Shown in pieces: positions 10,612-20,833 of a stretch of DNA of 64,000 nt (the stretch's first letter is position 1; every line of letters begins with the position of its first letter). A program made the position numbers and the translations under genes. Source of the DNA: Halarcobacter sp. Its GTDB lineage: Bacteria; Campylobacterota; Campylobacteria; Campylobacterales; Arcobacteraceae. The stretch lies in NCBI GenBank assembly GCA_030145305.1, contig JAQYVX010000011.1:62001-126000 (forward strand), read 5' to 3'. Below the pieces are notes generated by a model that was not told the origin of the DNA, searched no databases, and saw nothing but the letters and a program-made list of their open reading frames with translations.

Positions 10612-10620
10612 ATTTTATCA
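10612..10620 (-). promoter_or_regulatory. Extended -10 promoter for recA
   Basis: TGATAAAAT on the - strand is a TGn-extended -10 box about 53 nt before the recA ATG. No -35 is apparent. Confidence 0.45.
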
Positions 10621-10668
10621 GATTTTATTGAAAGTATATATTTTTATTGCATTTTGCAATGTTAAATT

Positions 10669-10881
10669 TTAACTTTCTTTATTTTGTGATTTTTCTTCAG
10701 AAATTTTTTCTACAGTTTCAATAGTTCTAATATGAGAAATAACTCTCTTTTTCATAGTAAATTTTTTTATGTGTTTTGAAAGTATTTTTGTATATTTTTT
10801 ATAATTCCTAGAACCTTTTTCAAAGCTTGCAAGTTTTTTTTGAATTTTGAGTATATCTTGAGGAATTGTGTTATTTGTCAT
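10669..10881 (-). CDS. Small basic protein of unknown function
   Basis: A 70-codon ORF, rich in lysine and isoleucine, with no membrane segment and no motif I recognise. The middle (YKKYTKILSKHIKKFTMKKRV) is strongly basic and predicted helical; the last residues are acidic (SEEKSQNKES). A weak AGG lies upstream of the ATG. It fills the gap between recA and the glycan locus, and no competing longer ORF overlaps it. It could be a small nucleic-acid-binding protein, but that is only a guess from charge. Confidence 0.5.
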   Translation of the reverse strand: MTNNTIPQDILKIQKKLASFEKGSRNYKKYTKILSKHIKKFTMKKRVISHIRTIETVEKISEEKSQNKES

Positions 10882-10964
10882 ATATGAACCTACAGTAATT
10901 TATTTATTTTAAATTATTACATATATACTCTTAAAATAAAAGATAAATAATTTATTGGATATCA

Positions 10965-10970
10965 TATAAT
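10965..10970 (+). promoter_or_regulatory. -10 box for the pse/glycan operon
   Basis: A perfect TATAAT 34 nt before the pseB ATG, with a T-rich leader and an AAGGG ribosome site. No other obvious promoter is seen until the end of the locus, so this may drive a very long transcript. Confidence 0.5.
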
Positions 10971-11000
10971 ATACAAATCTTTTATTTAGATTAAGGGTAA

Positions 11001-11996
<996 letters not shown>

Positions 11997-13127
11997 ATGA
12001 ATTTAATTTCTTATGGAAAACAAACAATAGAACAAGATGATATTGATGCAGTAGTAGATGTTCTAAAATCAGATTTTTTAACAACAGGACCGAAAGTAAA
12101 AGAGTTTGAAGAAACAATTTGCAAATATACAGGAGCAAGGTATTGTGTTTCAGTTTCAAATGGAACAGCCGCTCTTCATTTAGCTTCTTTAGTTTTATTA
12201 GAGGAAAATTATAAGGTTTTGACTACTCCAAATTCTTTTTTGGCTACTTCAAATTCAATACTTTATGCAAAAGCAGAACCTATATTTGTAGATATTTATG
12301 AAGATGGAAATATTAATTTAGATTTATGTGAACAGGTATTAAAAGAAGATAAATCGATAAAAGCTTTATATGTAGTGCATTTTTCAGGAAAATTGGTTAA
12401 TCAATCTAAATTAAAATACCTAAAAGAAAAATATAAGATAAAAATATTGGAAGATTGTTCTCATTCTTTAGGAGCATATAAAGAAGATGTAAAAGCAGGC
12501 TCTTGTAAAAATAGTGATATCTCAACTTTTTCTTTCCATCCTGTAAAAAATGTTACAACAGGAGAAGGTGGCGCTATTACTACAAACTCTAGAGAAATTT
12601 ATGAAAAACTATTACTTTTAAGAACGCATGGAATGAAAATAAATTTAGAAGTAGCTCCTTGGCATTATGATATGCAAGAATTAGGATTTAATTATAGACT
12701 TACGGATATTTCTTCTGCTTTAGGAATTTCACAATTGAAGAAAATTGATAAATTTTTAGATTCAAGACATACAATAGCAAAAAAATATGATAAATTTTTT
12801 GAAAATATAAATTTTATAAAACCTTTGTATCTTTTTACAAATAATAGTGCTTATCATTTGTATGTGATTGAAATAGATTTTGATAAATTAAACATAAATA
12901 AAATAGATTTTGTTTTAAAAATGAAAGAAAAGAAAATAGCTTTGCAGCTTCATTATATACCAATAAATAAGCAACCATACTATAAGAATCTTGGATATGG
13001 AAAAGAAAACACTCCTATTATGGATATGTATTATAAAAAAGCGATATCCTTGCCAATTTACCCAACCCTAAGCCATGAAGAGCAAGAATATGTTTGCAAA
13101 ACCATATTAGAACTTATTAATGACTAG
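11997..13127 (+). CDS. pseC: UDP-4-amino-4,6-dideoxy-AltNAc aminotransferase PseC
   Basis: PseC transaminates the PseB product at C4 using PLP. The 376-residue protein is a DegT/DnrJ-family enzyme. It has VSNGTAALHLA near residue 55, EDCSHSLGA with the PLP-contacting aspartate, and the lysine motif SFHPVKNVTTGEGGA (about residues 180-194) whose Lys forms the internal aldimine. The ATG follows the pseB stop directly. The next gene in this locus that belongs to the same pathway is pseF, after 46 nt. Confidence 0.93.
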   Translation: MNLISYGKQTIEQDDIDAVVDVLKSDFLTTGPKVKEFEETICKYTGARYCVSVSNGTAALHLASLVLLEENYKVLTTPNSFLATSNSILYAKAEPIFVDIYEDGNINLDLCEQVLKEDKSIKALYVVHFSGKLVNQSKLKYLKEKYKIKILEDCSHSLGAYKEDVKAGSCKNSDISTFSFHPVKNVTTGEGGAITTNSREIYEKLLLLRTHGMKINLEVAPWHYDMQELGFNYRLTDISSALGISQLKKIDKFLDSRHTIAKKYDKFFENINFIKPLYLFTNNSAYHLYVIEIDFDKLNINKIDFVLKMKEKKIALQLHYIPINKQPYYKNLGYGKENTPIMDMYYKKAISLPIYPTLSHEEQEYVCKTILELIND

Positions 13128-13173
13128 AAAAGATAATTTAATTATTAAAAGAAGAAAAAAATAGGAGAAAATA

Positions 13174-13884
13174 TTGCAAAATAAATGTGTTTGTATAATT
13201 CCAGCTCGAGGCGGAAGTAAAAGAATTCCTAGAAAAAATATAAAAGAATTCCACGGAAAACCACTTATTGCATATAGTATTGATGTTGCTTTAAAGTCAA
13301 AACTTTTTGAAAAAGTTATTGTTTCAACTGATGATGAAGAAATAGCAAAAATAGCAAAAAAATATGGAGCAGAAGTTCCTTTTTTACGACCAAAAGAACT
13401 TAGTGACGATTTTACAGGAACGGGTGCTGTTATAAATCATGCTTTAGAGTATTTAAGAAATGCAGGTGAGAATTATGATTTTTCTTGCACAATATATGCA
13501 ACTGCGCCACTTTTACAAAAAGAATATTTGATTGAAGGTTTTGAAAAGTTGAAAAATAGTGATGCTAAATATGCTTTCTCTTGTACTTCTATGCCTTTTC
13601 CTATTCAAAGAACATTTAAGTTAGATGAAAAAAAAAGATGTGAAATGTTTTGGCCAGAGAATTTTCCCAAAAGAAGTCAAAACTTAGAAGAAGCCTATCA
13701 AGATGCTGGACAATTTTATTTTGATAAAATAAATAAAATATCAAATGAGATTATTTTTGGGAAAGATTCAATCCCTATTATACTTCCTAGATTTTTAGTT
13801 CAAGATATAGACACTTTAGAAGATGGGGAAAGAGTTGAGATTATGTATGAAGTAATAGTAAAAAAGAAAAAATCATTTTCATGA
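13174..13884 (+). CDS. pseF: Pseudaminate cytidylyltransferase PseF
   Basis: PseF activates pseudaminic acid with CTP to CMP-Pse. The 236-residue protein has the CMP-sugar synthetase motif IIPARGGSKRIPRKNIKEF at the N terminus and the YATAPLL segment near residue 109. The AYQDAGQFYF motif near residue 180 is characteristic of PseF in contrast to NeuA/LegF. The start is TTG at 13174 with GGAGAAAA upstream; no ATG would preserve the N-terminal motif. It overlaps pseG by 4 nt. A second cytidylyltransferase lies at 31873-32553. Confidence 0.9.
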   Translation: MQNKCVCIIPARGGSKRIPRKNIKEFHGKPLIAYSIDVALKSKLFEKVIVSTDDEEIAKIAKKYGAEVPFLRPKELSDDFTGTGAVINHALEYLRNAGENYDFSCTIYATAPLLQKEYLIEGFEKLKNSDAKYAFSCTSMPFPIQRTFKLDEKKRCEMFWPENFPKRSQNLEEAYQDAGQFYFDKINKISNEIIFGKDSIPIILPRFLVQDIDTLEDGERVEIMYEVIVKKKKSFS

Positions 13885-14774
13885 AGAATATATTAATTAG
13901 GAGTGATTCTTCCTTTAAACTTGGTATTGGCCATATAATGCGAGACTTAGTTCTTGCTAATGAATATTTAGATGATAATGTAATATTTGTATGTCAAAAT
14001 TTAGAGGGAAATATAAATAATAAAATTCTTGAATTAAATTATAAGGTGGAAATTTTATTTTCAAATAAACTAGAGGAACTAGATTCTTTGATTAAAAGAT
14101 TAAAAGTAAATTTATTAATAATTGATCATTATTCAATAGATTATTTTTATGAAAAAGAGTTAAAACAAAATAATTTAAATTTAAAGATATTAAGTTTTGA
14201 TGATACTTATAAAAAACATTTTTGTGATATCTTGTTAAATCATAATGTTTATGCGGATGCTAAGAAATATAAAGGTTTAGTTCCCCATAATTGTGAAATT
14301 AGGTGTGGAGAAGAATTTACTTTAATTAGAAAAGAGTTTTTTTCACAACTAAAAAAAGAGTATAAAATAAACAAGACTACTATTCTAATATCTATGGGTG
14401 GAACAGATCATTCTAATATTAATATTAAAATATTAAAAGTTTTAGAAGCTTTTAATAATATAGAAATCAAAGTTGTTACAACAATGGCAAATAAAAACTT
14501 AAAAGAATTAAAAACATATATAAAAAAGTTTGATAATATGAACCTTTTTATAGATTCAAATGAAATTGCAAAACTGATTAAAAGTTCATCTTTTTCAATT
14601 GTAAGTTCAAGTGTAATAGTAAATGAGATTTTATATCTAAATAGTAAATTTATAGCAATAAAAACAGCTGAAAATCAGAAAATGATGTACGAGTACCTAA
14701 AAGAGAATTTATATGATGTGCTAGAGAAGTTTGAAGACGTAACATTGAAAAATATTTTAAAAAAGTTTGTGTAG
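13881..14774 (+). CDS. pseG: UDP-2,4-diacetamido-trideoxy-altropyranose hydrolase PseG
   Basis: PseG removes UDP from the diacetamido sugar, releasing the 6-deoxy-AltdiNAc used by PseI. The 297-residue GT-B-like fold protein starts NILIRSDSSFKLGIGHIMRD, where the glycine-histidine loop (GIGHIMRD) includes the catalytic histidine. It also carries SMGGTDHSN (about 173-181), a UDP-contacting loop. The ATG overlaps the pseF stop by 4 nt. Order and content fit a canonical pse operon. Confidence 0.88.
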   Translation: MKNILIRSDSSFKLGIGHIMRDLVLANEYLDDNVIFVCQNLEGNINNKILELNYKVEILFSNKLEELDSLIKRLKVNLLIIDHYSIDYFYEKELKQNNLNLKILSFDDTYKKHFCDILLNHNVYADAKKYKGLVPHNCEIRCGEEFTLIRKEFFSQLKKEYKINKTTILISMGGTDHSNINIKILKVLEAFNNIEIKVVTTMANKNLKELKTYIKKFDNMNLFIDSNEIAKLIKSSSFSIVSSSVIVNEILYLNSKFIAIKTAENQKMMYEYLKENLYDVLEKFEDVTLKNILKKFV

Positions 14775-14792
14775 AAAAACAAGGATTATTGG

Positions 14793-15344
14793 ATGAAGTT
14801 ATTATTTAAGGAATTCACAGAATTGGATTTTATTGAACATAAAGCGTTGCTAGAAATTAGAAACAGTAATTATGTAAAAAAAAATATGAAAACTGAGTCT
14901 ATTATTGAAATAAAAGATCATGTAGAATGGGTTATTAAATTAAAAAAATCTAAGACTAGTTTATACTTTGCGATTTTTGAAGATAACAGTATTGTAGGTT
15001 CTGTTTCAATTACTTTTATTAACAATAATGAATCTACATGTATATGGGGTATATATTTAAAAGAAAAAATAAATCCTTTGGTTTCATCTATAAGTTCATA
15101 TTTAATAATTGAAAGAATATTTAATGAATTGAATTTAAAAAAAATTTATTCAGAAGTGAAAAAAGAAAATATCGCTGCTTATAAATTTAATATTAGATTG
15201 GGGTTTAAGGAAGAAGAAAAACCTAAAGAGGATAGATATTTTAGCTTATTCCTAGATGTGGATACCTGGGGGAAAAATACGAATTCTAATATAATTAGAA
15301 TTATAAAAAAAAGATTAGATAAAATTGAATATCAATTTATGTAA
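14793..15344 (+). CDS. pseH: GNAT acetyltransferase PseH
   Basis: PseH acetylates the 4-amino group of the altrosamine intermediate with acetyl-CoA. The 183-residue protein shows a GNAT fold: IRNSNYVKKNM early, a central strand SLYFAIFEDNSIVGSVSITF-like segment with the conserved GSVS, and AAYKFNIRLGFKEEE, the typical final alpha-beta CoA-binding element. It lies between pseG and pseI, the expected place for this step. Motifs alone would allow another N-acetyltransferase; context makes PseH likely. Confidence 0.82.
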   Translation: MKLLFKEFTELDFIEHKALLEIRNSNYVKKNMKTESIIEIKDHVEWVIKLKKSKTSLYFAIFEDNSIVGSVSITFINNNESTCIWGIYLKEKINPLVSSISSYLIIERIFNELNLKKIYSEVKKENIAAYKFNIRLGFKEEEKPKEDRYFSLFLDVDTWGKNTNSNIIRIIKKRLDKIEYQFM

Positions 15345-15357
15345 AATTGGAGTTATA

Positions 15358-16380
15358 ATGAAAATAGGAAAACATGATTTAGAAAAAGATGGTACATACA
15401 TAATAGCTGAGCTAAGTGCTAATCATAACGGAAGTTTACAAAATGCATTAGATGCAATAAAAGCTGCAAGAGATATCGGTGCAAATGCAATAAAACTTCA
15501 AACTTATACAGCTGACACTATGACTCTTGATTCTAAAAAAAATGATTTTCTAATTACTCAAGGTACGTTATGGGATGGAAAATATTTGTATGAGTTATAT
15601 AAAGAAGCCTATACTCCATGGAAATGGCATGAAGAACTATTTTCTTATGCACGAAGTCTAGATATAGATATATTTTCAACACCTTTTGATAAAAGTGCAG
15701 TTGATTTTTTAGAGCAGTTTAATCCAAGTGCTTATAAAATAGCATCATTTGAAATTACAGATTATGAATTAGTAAGATACACAGCCTCAAAACAAAAACC
15801 TATAATAATCTCAACCGGAATTGCAAAAATTGATGAAATTTTGGATGTTATAAATATATGTAAAAGTGTTGGAAATGAAAATATTATACTTTTAAAGTGT
15901 ACAAGTAGTTATCCGTCACCTTTAGATGAGGCTAATTTGATTATGATTCCAAATTTAAAAGAAACTTTTGGAGTTGAAGTTGGATTCTCAGATCATACTT
16001 TGGGGAATACGGCACCTATAATTGCTGTAACCTTAGGTGCAAAAGTTATAGAAAAACATTTTATTTTAGATAAAAAGATTGGTGGCCCTGATTCTGAATT
16101 TTCTTTAGATAAAAAAGAGTTTAAACAGATGATAACATCAGTTCGAGATACGGAAAAACTTCTAGGGAAAACTGATTATATATTAACAAATAAAAAAATA
16201 AAAAGTAGAGAACATAGTCGAAGTTTATATATTTGTAAAGATATCGAAAAAGGTGAACTATTTAGTGAAGAAAATATAAAAAGTGTAAGGCCTGGATATG
16301 GAAAGCATCCTAAATATAAAAATGATATAATAGGAACAAAAGCTTCAAAAAAATATTTTTTTGGAGATAGAGTTATATAA
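15358..16380 (+). CDS. pseI: Pseudaminic acid synthase PseI
   Basis: PseI condenses 6-deoxy-AltdiNAc with phosphoenolpyruvate to pseudaminic acid. The 340-residue NeuB-family protein has YIIAELSANHNGS (about residues 15-27), a metal-binding SDHT near residue 211 and the EKHF motif. A C-terminal SAF/antifreeze-like domain (about 280-340) contains RSLYICKDIEKGE. The ATG at 15358 has GGAG upstream and gives the family N terminus; a start 33 nt earlier lies inside pseH without a ribosome site. With it, all six CMP-Pse steps are present in this locus. Confidence 0.93.
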   Translation: MKIGKHDLEKDGTYIIAELSANHNGSLQNALDAIKAARDIGANAIKLQTYTADTMTLDSKKNDFLITQGTLWDGKYLYELYKEAYTPWKWHEELFSYARSLDIDIFSTPFDKSAVDFLEQFNPSAYKIASFEITDYELVRYTASKQKPIIISTGIAKIDEILDVINICKSVGNENIILLKCTSSYPSPLDEANLIMIPNLKETFGVEVGFSDHTLGNTAPIIAVTLGAKVIEKHFILDKKIGGPDSEFSLDKKEFKQMITSVRDTEKLLGKTDYILTNKKIKSREHSRSLYICKDIEKGELFSEENIKSVRPGYGKHPKYKNDIIGTKASKKYFFGDRVI

Positions 16381-16391
16381 TAAGGATTAAA

Positions 16392-16682
16392 ATGCAAGTT
16401 AAAATAGAACAAATAATTATTAAAACATTAGTAGAATTAAATGAAGAATTAGAAGATGAATCTTTATTTAATCCAAATTCAAAAACAAAACTTTATGGTA
16501 CAAGTAATGGAATAGATTCTTTATCTTTAGTATCTTTTATCACAGACCTAGAAGAAAAAATTTCAGATGAATTTAATAAAGAAATAGTTTTAGCAGATGA
16601 AAAAGCAATGAGTGCAAAAACATCACCTTTTAGAAATGTAGAGACATTAACTTTATATATAAAAACTTTATTGGAAGAATAA
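16392..16682 (+). CDS. Acyl carrier protein-like
   Basis: A 96-residue acidic protein with the phosphopantetheine attachment motif GIDSLSL, serine 43, inside a four-helix ACP pattern. It would carry an acyl group as a thioester. It is not the housekeeping AcpP: that has DSLD-type spacing and sits near fab genes. Here it overlaps an SDR gene by 1 nt, followed by an AMP-forming acyl ligase. The triad probably prepares an acyl substituent for a sugar made in this locus; the acyl identity is unknown. Confidence 0.8.
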   Translation: MQVKIEQIIIKTLVELNEELEDESLFNPNSKTKLYGTSNGIDSLSLVSFITDLEEKISDEFNKEIVLADEKAMSAKTSPFRNVETLTLYIKTLLEE

Positions 16683-17383
16683 TGAAACAAATCATTGTTA
16701 TAACAGGAACATCAAAAGGAATAGGACAAGCTTTAGCAAACTACTATTTAAATAAAAATAATATAGTAATAGGTTGTTCCAGAAATAAAAGTACAATAAA
16801 TAATGAAAATTACAGGCATTTCTCTTTAGAAGTAAGTGATGAAAAAGCAGTTGTAATTATGGTAAGAGCTGTTAAAAAAGAATTTAAAACAATCGATGTA
16901 TTAATAAATAATGCAGGAATTGCCTCAATGAATCATTTTTTAACAACTTCAACTTCAAGTGTAGAAAAAATATTTTCAACAAATTTCTTAGGAACCTTTA
17001 TCTTTACTCGAGAAGTTAGTAAAGTAATGATGAAACAAAAATATGGAAGAGTAGTAAACTATACAACAGTTGCAAGGGCTCTAAGACTTGAAGGGGAAGC
17101 TATTTATTCAGCTAGTAAAGCAGCTATAGAGAATTTAACTCAAACAATTGCGAAAGAATTAGCTCCTTTTAATATAACAGTAAATGCAATAGGACCAACT
17201 CCTGTAAAAACAGATTTGATAAAAGCAGTACCAAAAAATAAAATTGATGAACTTTTAACTAAGCAAGCAATAAAAAGACTAGGAACTTTCGAAGATATAA
17301 TAAATGTAATCGAATTCTTTATTGATAAAAAAAGTGACTTTATTACAGGACAGATTGTATATCTTGGAGGAGTGAATAATTAA
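16682..17383 (+). CDS. Short-chain dehydrogenase/reductase, FabG-like
   Basis: This 233-residue SDR has the cofactor loop TGTSKGIGQ (residues 8-16), NNAG (about 77-80) and the YSASK active site (about 139-143), with FITGQIVYLGG at the C terminus. The pattern is close to 3-oxoacyl-ACP reductases. The usual catalytic serine position reads as part of VNYTTVARA, with Thr instead of the common Ser. Its neighbours are an ACP and an acyl-AMP ligase, each overlapping by 1 nt, so reduction of an ACP-bound beta-keto acyl group is a reasonable inference. Confidence 0.8.
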   Translation: MKQIIVITGTSKGIGQALANYYLNKNNIVIGCSRNKSTINNENYRHFSLEVSDEKAVVIMVRAVKKEFKTIDVLINNAGIASMNHFLTTSTSSVEKIFSTNFLGTFIFTREVSKVMMKQKYGRVVNYTTVARALRLEGEAIYSASKAAIENLTQTIAKELAPFNITVNAIGPTPVKTDLIKAVPKNKIDELLTKQAIKRLGTFEDIINVIEFFIDKKSDFITGQIVYLGGVNN

Positions 17384-18726
17384 TGAGCTATTTATTTGAA
17401 AAATTTGTTCAATTTAATATAAAAAATGCAATCATTAGTGAAGAACAAACTTACTCTTATTCTCAACTTTTAGAGCAAATAGATATATATAATGGAATTC
17501 TAGAAGAAAATGTAAAAACTTCAGAAGTATGTGCGATTTTAGGAGATTATTCTTTTTATGGTATAGCTTTATTTTTTGCCTTATATAAAAATAAAAATAT
17601 CATAATACCAATAACGACAAAAGTAAAAAATGTACAAAATGAATATATAGAAGAATCTTTTTGTCAATATGTAATAAAACCCAAAAAAAACGAACTTATA
17701 ATTGAATCTTTAAAAAATAATAAATCTCACAAAATGATAGAAAAATTAAAAGAAAATCAAAACTCAGGATTGATACTATTCTCAAGTGGAAGTACAGGAA
17801 AACCAAAGGCAATGATTCATAATCTTGAAAATCTAATAAACGCATACAAAGATAAAAAATCAAAAGTTATGAATATTCTAGTCTTTTTAATGTTTGATCA
17901 TATTGGAGGATTAAATACTCTATTTAATGCATTGTCAATGGGAGCTTGCTTAATTGTTCCTAAAACTAGAGATTCAAAAACTATATGTAAACTTATAGAA
18001 GATTATAAGATTAGGGTTCTCCCCTCTAGTCCTACATTTCTAAATCTAATTTTGATTTCAAGAGAATATGAAAGATATGATTTAAGTTCTTTACGAATGA
18101 TTAGTTATGGAACAGAAATGATGCCTGAATCTCTTTTGCTAAAATTAAAGAATACCTTTCCAAGAATAAAATTTTTGCAAACATTTGGTACAAGTGAAAC
18201 AGGAATTAGTAGTACTAGTTCGAAGGCATCTGATTCTTTATATATGAAGATAGAAGATTCAAACCAAGAATATAAAATAGTAGAAAATGAACTTTGGATT
18301 AGAAGTAAAACCCAAGTTCTAGGATATTTAAATGCTTCAATGAATTCTTTTACAAGTGACGGATGGTTTAAAACAGGTGATTTAGTTGAAGAATTTGAAA
18401 ACGGATATTTAAAAGTCATTGGAAGAAGTAAAGAAGTTATAAATGTAGGTGGAGAGAAAGTATTACCTGTTGAGGTTGAATCAGTGATTTTGTCTATGTT
18501 CGAGATCGATGATTGTATGGTTTATAGTGAAAAAAATACAATCACTGGACAAACTGTAGTTTGTGATGTTGTTTTAAATATAAAAACTGAGAATATAAAA
18601 AAAACAATTCGTTTATTTTGTAAAGAAAAACTTGAAAAATTTAAGATACCTACAAAAGTGAATATCGTTGAGAAAACTAATTTTACTGATAGATTTAAAA
18701 AGATAAGAAGAAAAGTAAAATGTTAG
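17383..18726 (+). CDS. AMP-forming acyl-CoA/ACP ligase family protein
   Basis: A 447-residue ANL-superfamily adenylating enzyme. It shows the P-loop LFSSGSTGKPKAM (about 130-142), the TFGTSETG motif (about 268-275), DGWFKTGDLVE and the hinge GRSKEVINVGGEKV. The length is short for the family; the N-terminal region is compact. It probably activates a carboxylic acid and loads the adjacent ACP. It overlaps the SDR and the following GT2 gene (7 nt). The substrate cannot be predicted here. Confidence 0.82.
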   Translation: MSYLFEKFVQFNIKNAIISEEQTYSYSQLLEQIDIYNGILEENVKTSEVCAILGDYSFYGIALFFALYKNKNIIIPITTKVKNVQNEYIEESFCQYVIKPKKNELIIESLKNNKSHKMIEKLKENQNSGLILFSSGSTGKPKAMIHNLENLINAYKDKKSKVMNILVFLMFDHIGGLNTLFNALSMGACLIVPKTRDSKTICKLIEDYKIRVLPSSPTFLNLILISREYERYDLSSLRMISYGTEMMPESLLLKLKNTFPRIKFLQTFGTSETGISSTSSKASDSLYMKIEDSNQEYKIVENELWIRSKTQVLGYLNASMNSFTSDGWFKTGDLVEEFENGYLKVIGRSKEVINVGGEKVLPVEVESVILSMFEIDDCMVYSEKNTITGQTVVCDVVLNIKTENIKKTIRLFCKEKLEKFKIPTKVNIVEKTNFTDRFKKIRRKVKC

Positions 18727-19691
18727 AAATTTGTACAGTAGTGGTTACTTTTAACAGATATGAACTATTAAAAGAATGTTTAGACTCATTATTAAATCAA
18801 AGTATTAAAAATACTATTTTACTTATTGACAATGCCTCAACAGACTATACCGACAAAAAAATAATTGAAGATGGATATTTAAAAAACAAAAATATTATTT
18901 ATGAAAGATTGAATGTAAATAGTGGAGGAGCAGGTGGATTTCATTACGGAGTTAAATATGCTTTAGAAAATAATTATGATTTTGTATGGTTAATGGATGA
19001 TGATGCTGAACCTGAATTAGATGCACTAGAAATATTGCTAAAAAATGTAGATAACACAAAATATAGTGCATATGCACCAAGAACGATGATTGGGAATAAA
19101 GAGAATCATATCTTGTCAACATTTGGTCATAGAGGAGTTTTTGATTATGAAAATTGTTTACCTAGTTTTCAAAAAGCAATTGATTTAAGAGATTATGAAA
19201 AAAATAGTTGTGAAATAGAAATGGCTTCTTTTGTTGGAATTTTAATTCCAATCACTTCAATAAAAAAAATAGGACTTCCTGAGAAAAGATTCTTTATTCA
19301 CCATGACGATACTGAATATAGTTTAAGATTAGTGACTTTAGGAAAAATTCTTATGCTTAATGAAAGTGTAATTTATCACAAAGAAGAACGTCAAGAAGAA
19401 AAAATTAAACGACAATTTTTATGGTTTAAGAAAAATCGAATAAAATATGAGAGACTTTGGCTAAAATATTTTGGATTACGAAATTCAATTTTTTTAGCAT
19501 TTAAATATGGAAAAGGAATAAAAGTTTATTTCCTAGCTTTTAAGTTATATTTTGATTTAATAAAAGATATTCTTTTATTTGATGATAGGAAATGGATAAG
19601 AATAGTCTTTGCATCAAACTCTTTTTTCGATGGACTTACAGGTCATTTTGATAATGAAAAACCAAGTAGAATTTTAAAAGGTAAGAAGTGA
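18720..19691 (+). CDS. GT2 glycosyltransferase, galactofuranosyl/rhamnosyl-type
   Basis: The 323-residue GT-A fold protein begins CTVVVTFNRYELLKECLDSL, has the nucleotide-binding IDNASTD, the loop NVNSGGAGGFHYG and the metal motif WLMDDDAEP. The NxGGxGG loop is shared with GlfT-type galactofuranosyltransferases and dTDP-rhamnosyltransferases. The UDP-galactopyranose mutase gene starts 4 nt before this gene ends, so transfer of galactofuranose is the best guess. The acceptor is unknown. Confidence 0.8.
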   Translation: MLEICTVVVTFNRYELLKECLDSLLNQSIKNTILLIDNASTDYTDKKIIEDGYLKNKNIIYERLNVNSGGAGGFHYGVKYALENNYDFVWLMDDDAEPELDALEILLKNVDNTKYSAYAPRTMIGNKENHILSTFGHRGVFDYENCLPSFQKAIDLRDYEKNSCEIEMASFVGILIPITSIKKIGLPEKRFFIHHDDTEYSLRLVTLGKILMLNESVIYHKEERQEEKIKRQFLWFKKNRIKYERLWLKYFGLRNSIFLAFKYGKGIKVYFLAFKLYFDLIKDILLFDDRKWIRIVFASNSFFDGLTGHFDNEKPSRILKGKK

Positions 19692-20833
19692 TAGATTATA
19701 TAATAATAGGGGCAGGACTTGCTGGAGTTGTAATGGCCGAGCGAATTGCAACACAACTTAATAAAAAAGTATTAATAATAGAAAAAAGAAATCATATAGG
19801 CGGAAATTGTTATGATTTTAAAGATGAGAATAATATTTTAATTCATAAGTATGGACCTCACTTATTCCACACTAATAATAAAAAGGTGATAAACTATTTA
19901 TCTAAATTCACTGAATGGGATATATATAGTCATGAGGTATTGGCTTCCATTGATGGTAAAAAAGTTCCAATCCCTTTTAATATCAATACTTTATATGAAG
20001 TTTTTCCTAAATCAAAAGCAAAAACTTTAGAAGATAAATTACTACAAACTTATTCTTATAACTCAAAAATACCAATTTTAGAGCTTAAAAAATCAACAGA
20101 TAAAGATTTACAATTTTTAGCAGATTTTGTATATGAAAATATATTCTTAAATTATACAGCAAAACAATGGGGTATGAAACCTGAAGATATAGATTGCACA
20201 GTTACCGCTAGAGTTCCTATTTTTGTCGGGCGTGATAATAGATATTTTTATGATAAATATCAGATGCTTCCCAAAAATGGATATACTAAAATGATTGAGA
20301 ATATGCTAAATCACAAAAATATAAAAATCATGACAAATACAGACTTTAAAGAAATTTGTACTTTAAAAGAAAAAGAATTTTACTTTTTTGATTCAAAGTT
20401 TGAAGGACAAATTATCTATACCGGACAAATAGATGAGTTATTTGATTATAAATTTGGTAATTTACAATATAGAAGCGCGGAGATGAAATTTGAAACAATA
20501 GAAAAAGAATATTATCAAGAGAAAGCAACAGTAAATTATCCAAATGATTATGAGTTTACTAGAATTACAGAATTTAAACATATTCATCCTAGCAATTCTA
20601 AAAAAACTACAATTCTAAAAGAGTATCCACAAGAGTATAAAAAGAATCAAAATACACCATATTACCCAGTTTTTACAAAAGAAAATCAAAACATATATAA
20701 TAAATATTTAGCAAATTCTCGTGATATAAATAATCTTTTATTAGTAGGAAGATTAGCTGAATATAAATATTATGATATGGATGATATTATTGAGAGAACT
20801 TTGGCTGTATATGAAAAGGAACTTTATGTATAA
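19688..20833 (+). CDS. glf: UDP-galactopyranose mutase
   Basis: Glf converts UDP-Galp to UDP-Galf with reduced FAD. The 381-residue protein shows the FAD-binding IIGAGLAGVVMAERIA (residues 5-20) and EKRNHIGGNCYD. HKYGPHLFHTN contains the conserved histidine, and Arg/Tyr residues that grip the diphosphate appear in TARVPIFVGRDNRYF. The C-terminal GRLAEYKYYDMDD motif is diagnostic. It overlaps both neighbouring GT2 genes (4 nt and 8 nt), which suggests these use UDP-Galf. Confidence 0.95.
   Translation: MIDYIIIGAGLAGVVMAERIATQLNKKVLIIEKRNHIGGNCYDFKDENNILIHKYGPHLFHTNNKKVINYLSKFTEWDIYSHEVLASIDGKKVPIPFNINTLYEVFPKSKAKTLEDKLLQTYSYNSKIPILELKKSTDKDLQFLADFVYENIFLNYTAKQWGMKPEDIDCTVTARVPIFVGRDNRYFYDKYQMLPKNGYTKMIENMLNHKNIKIMTNTDFKEICTLKEKEFYFFDSKFEGQIIYTGQIDELFDYKFGNLQYRSAEMKFETIEKEYYQEKATVNYPNDYEFTRITEFKHIHPSNSKKTTILKEYPQEYKKNQNTPYYPVFTKENQNIYNKYLANSRDINNLLLVGRLAEYKYYDMDDIIERTLAVYEKELYV

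Noticed and set aside
20772-20825. Longer start for the second GT2
   Set aside because: The extension is inside glf in another frame; the ATG at 20826 has AAAAGGAAC upstream and gives the normal GT2 N terminus.
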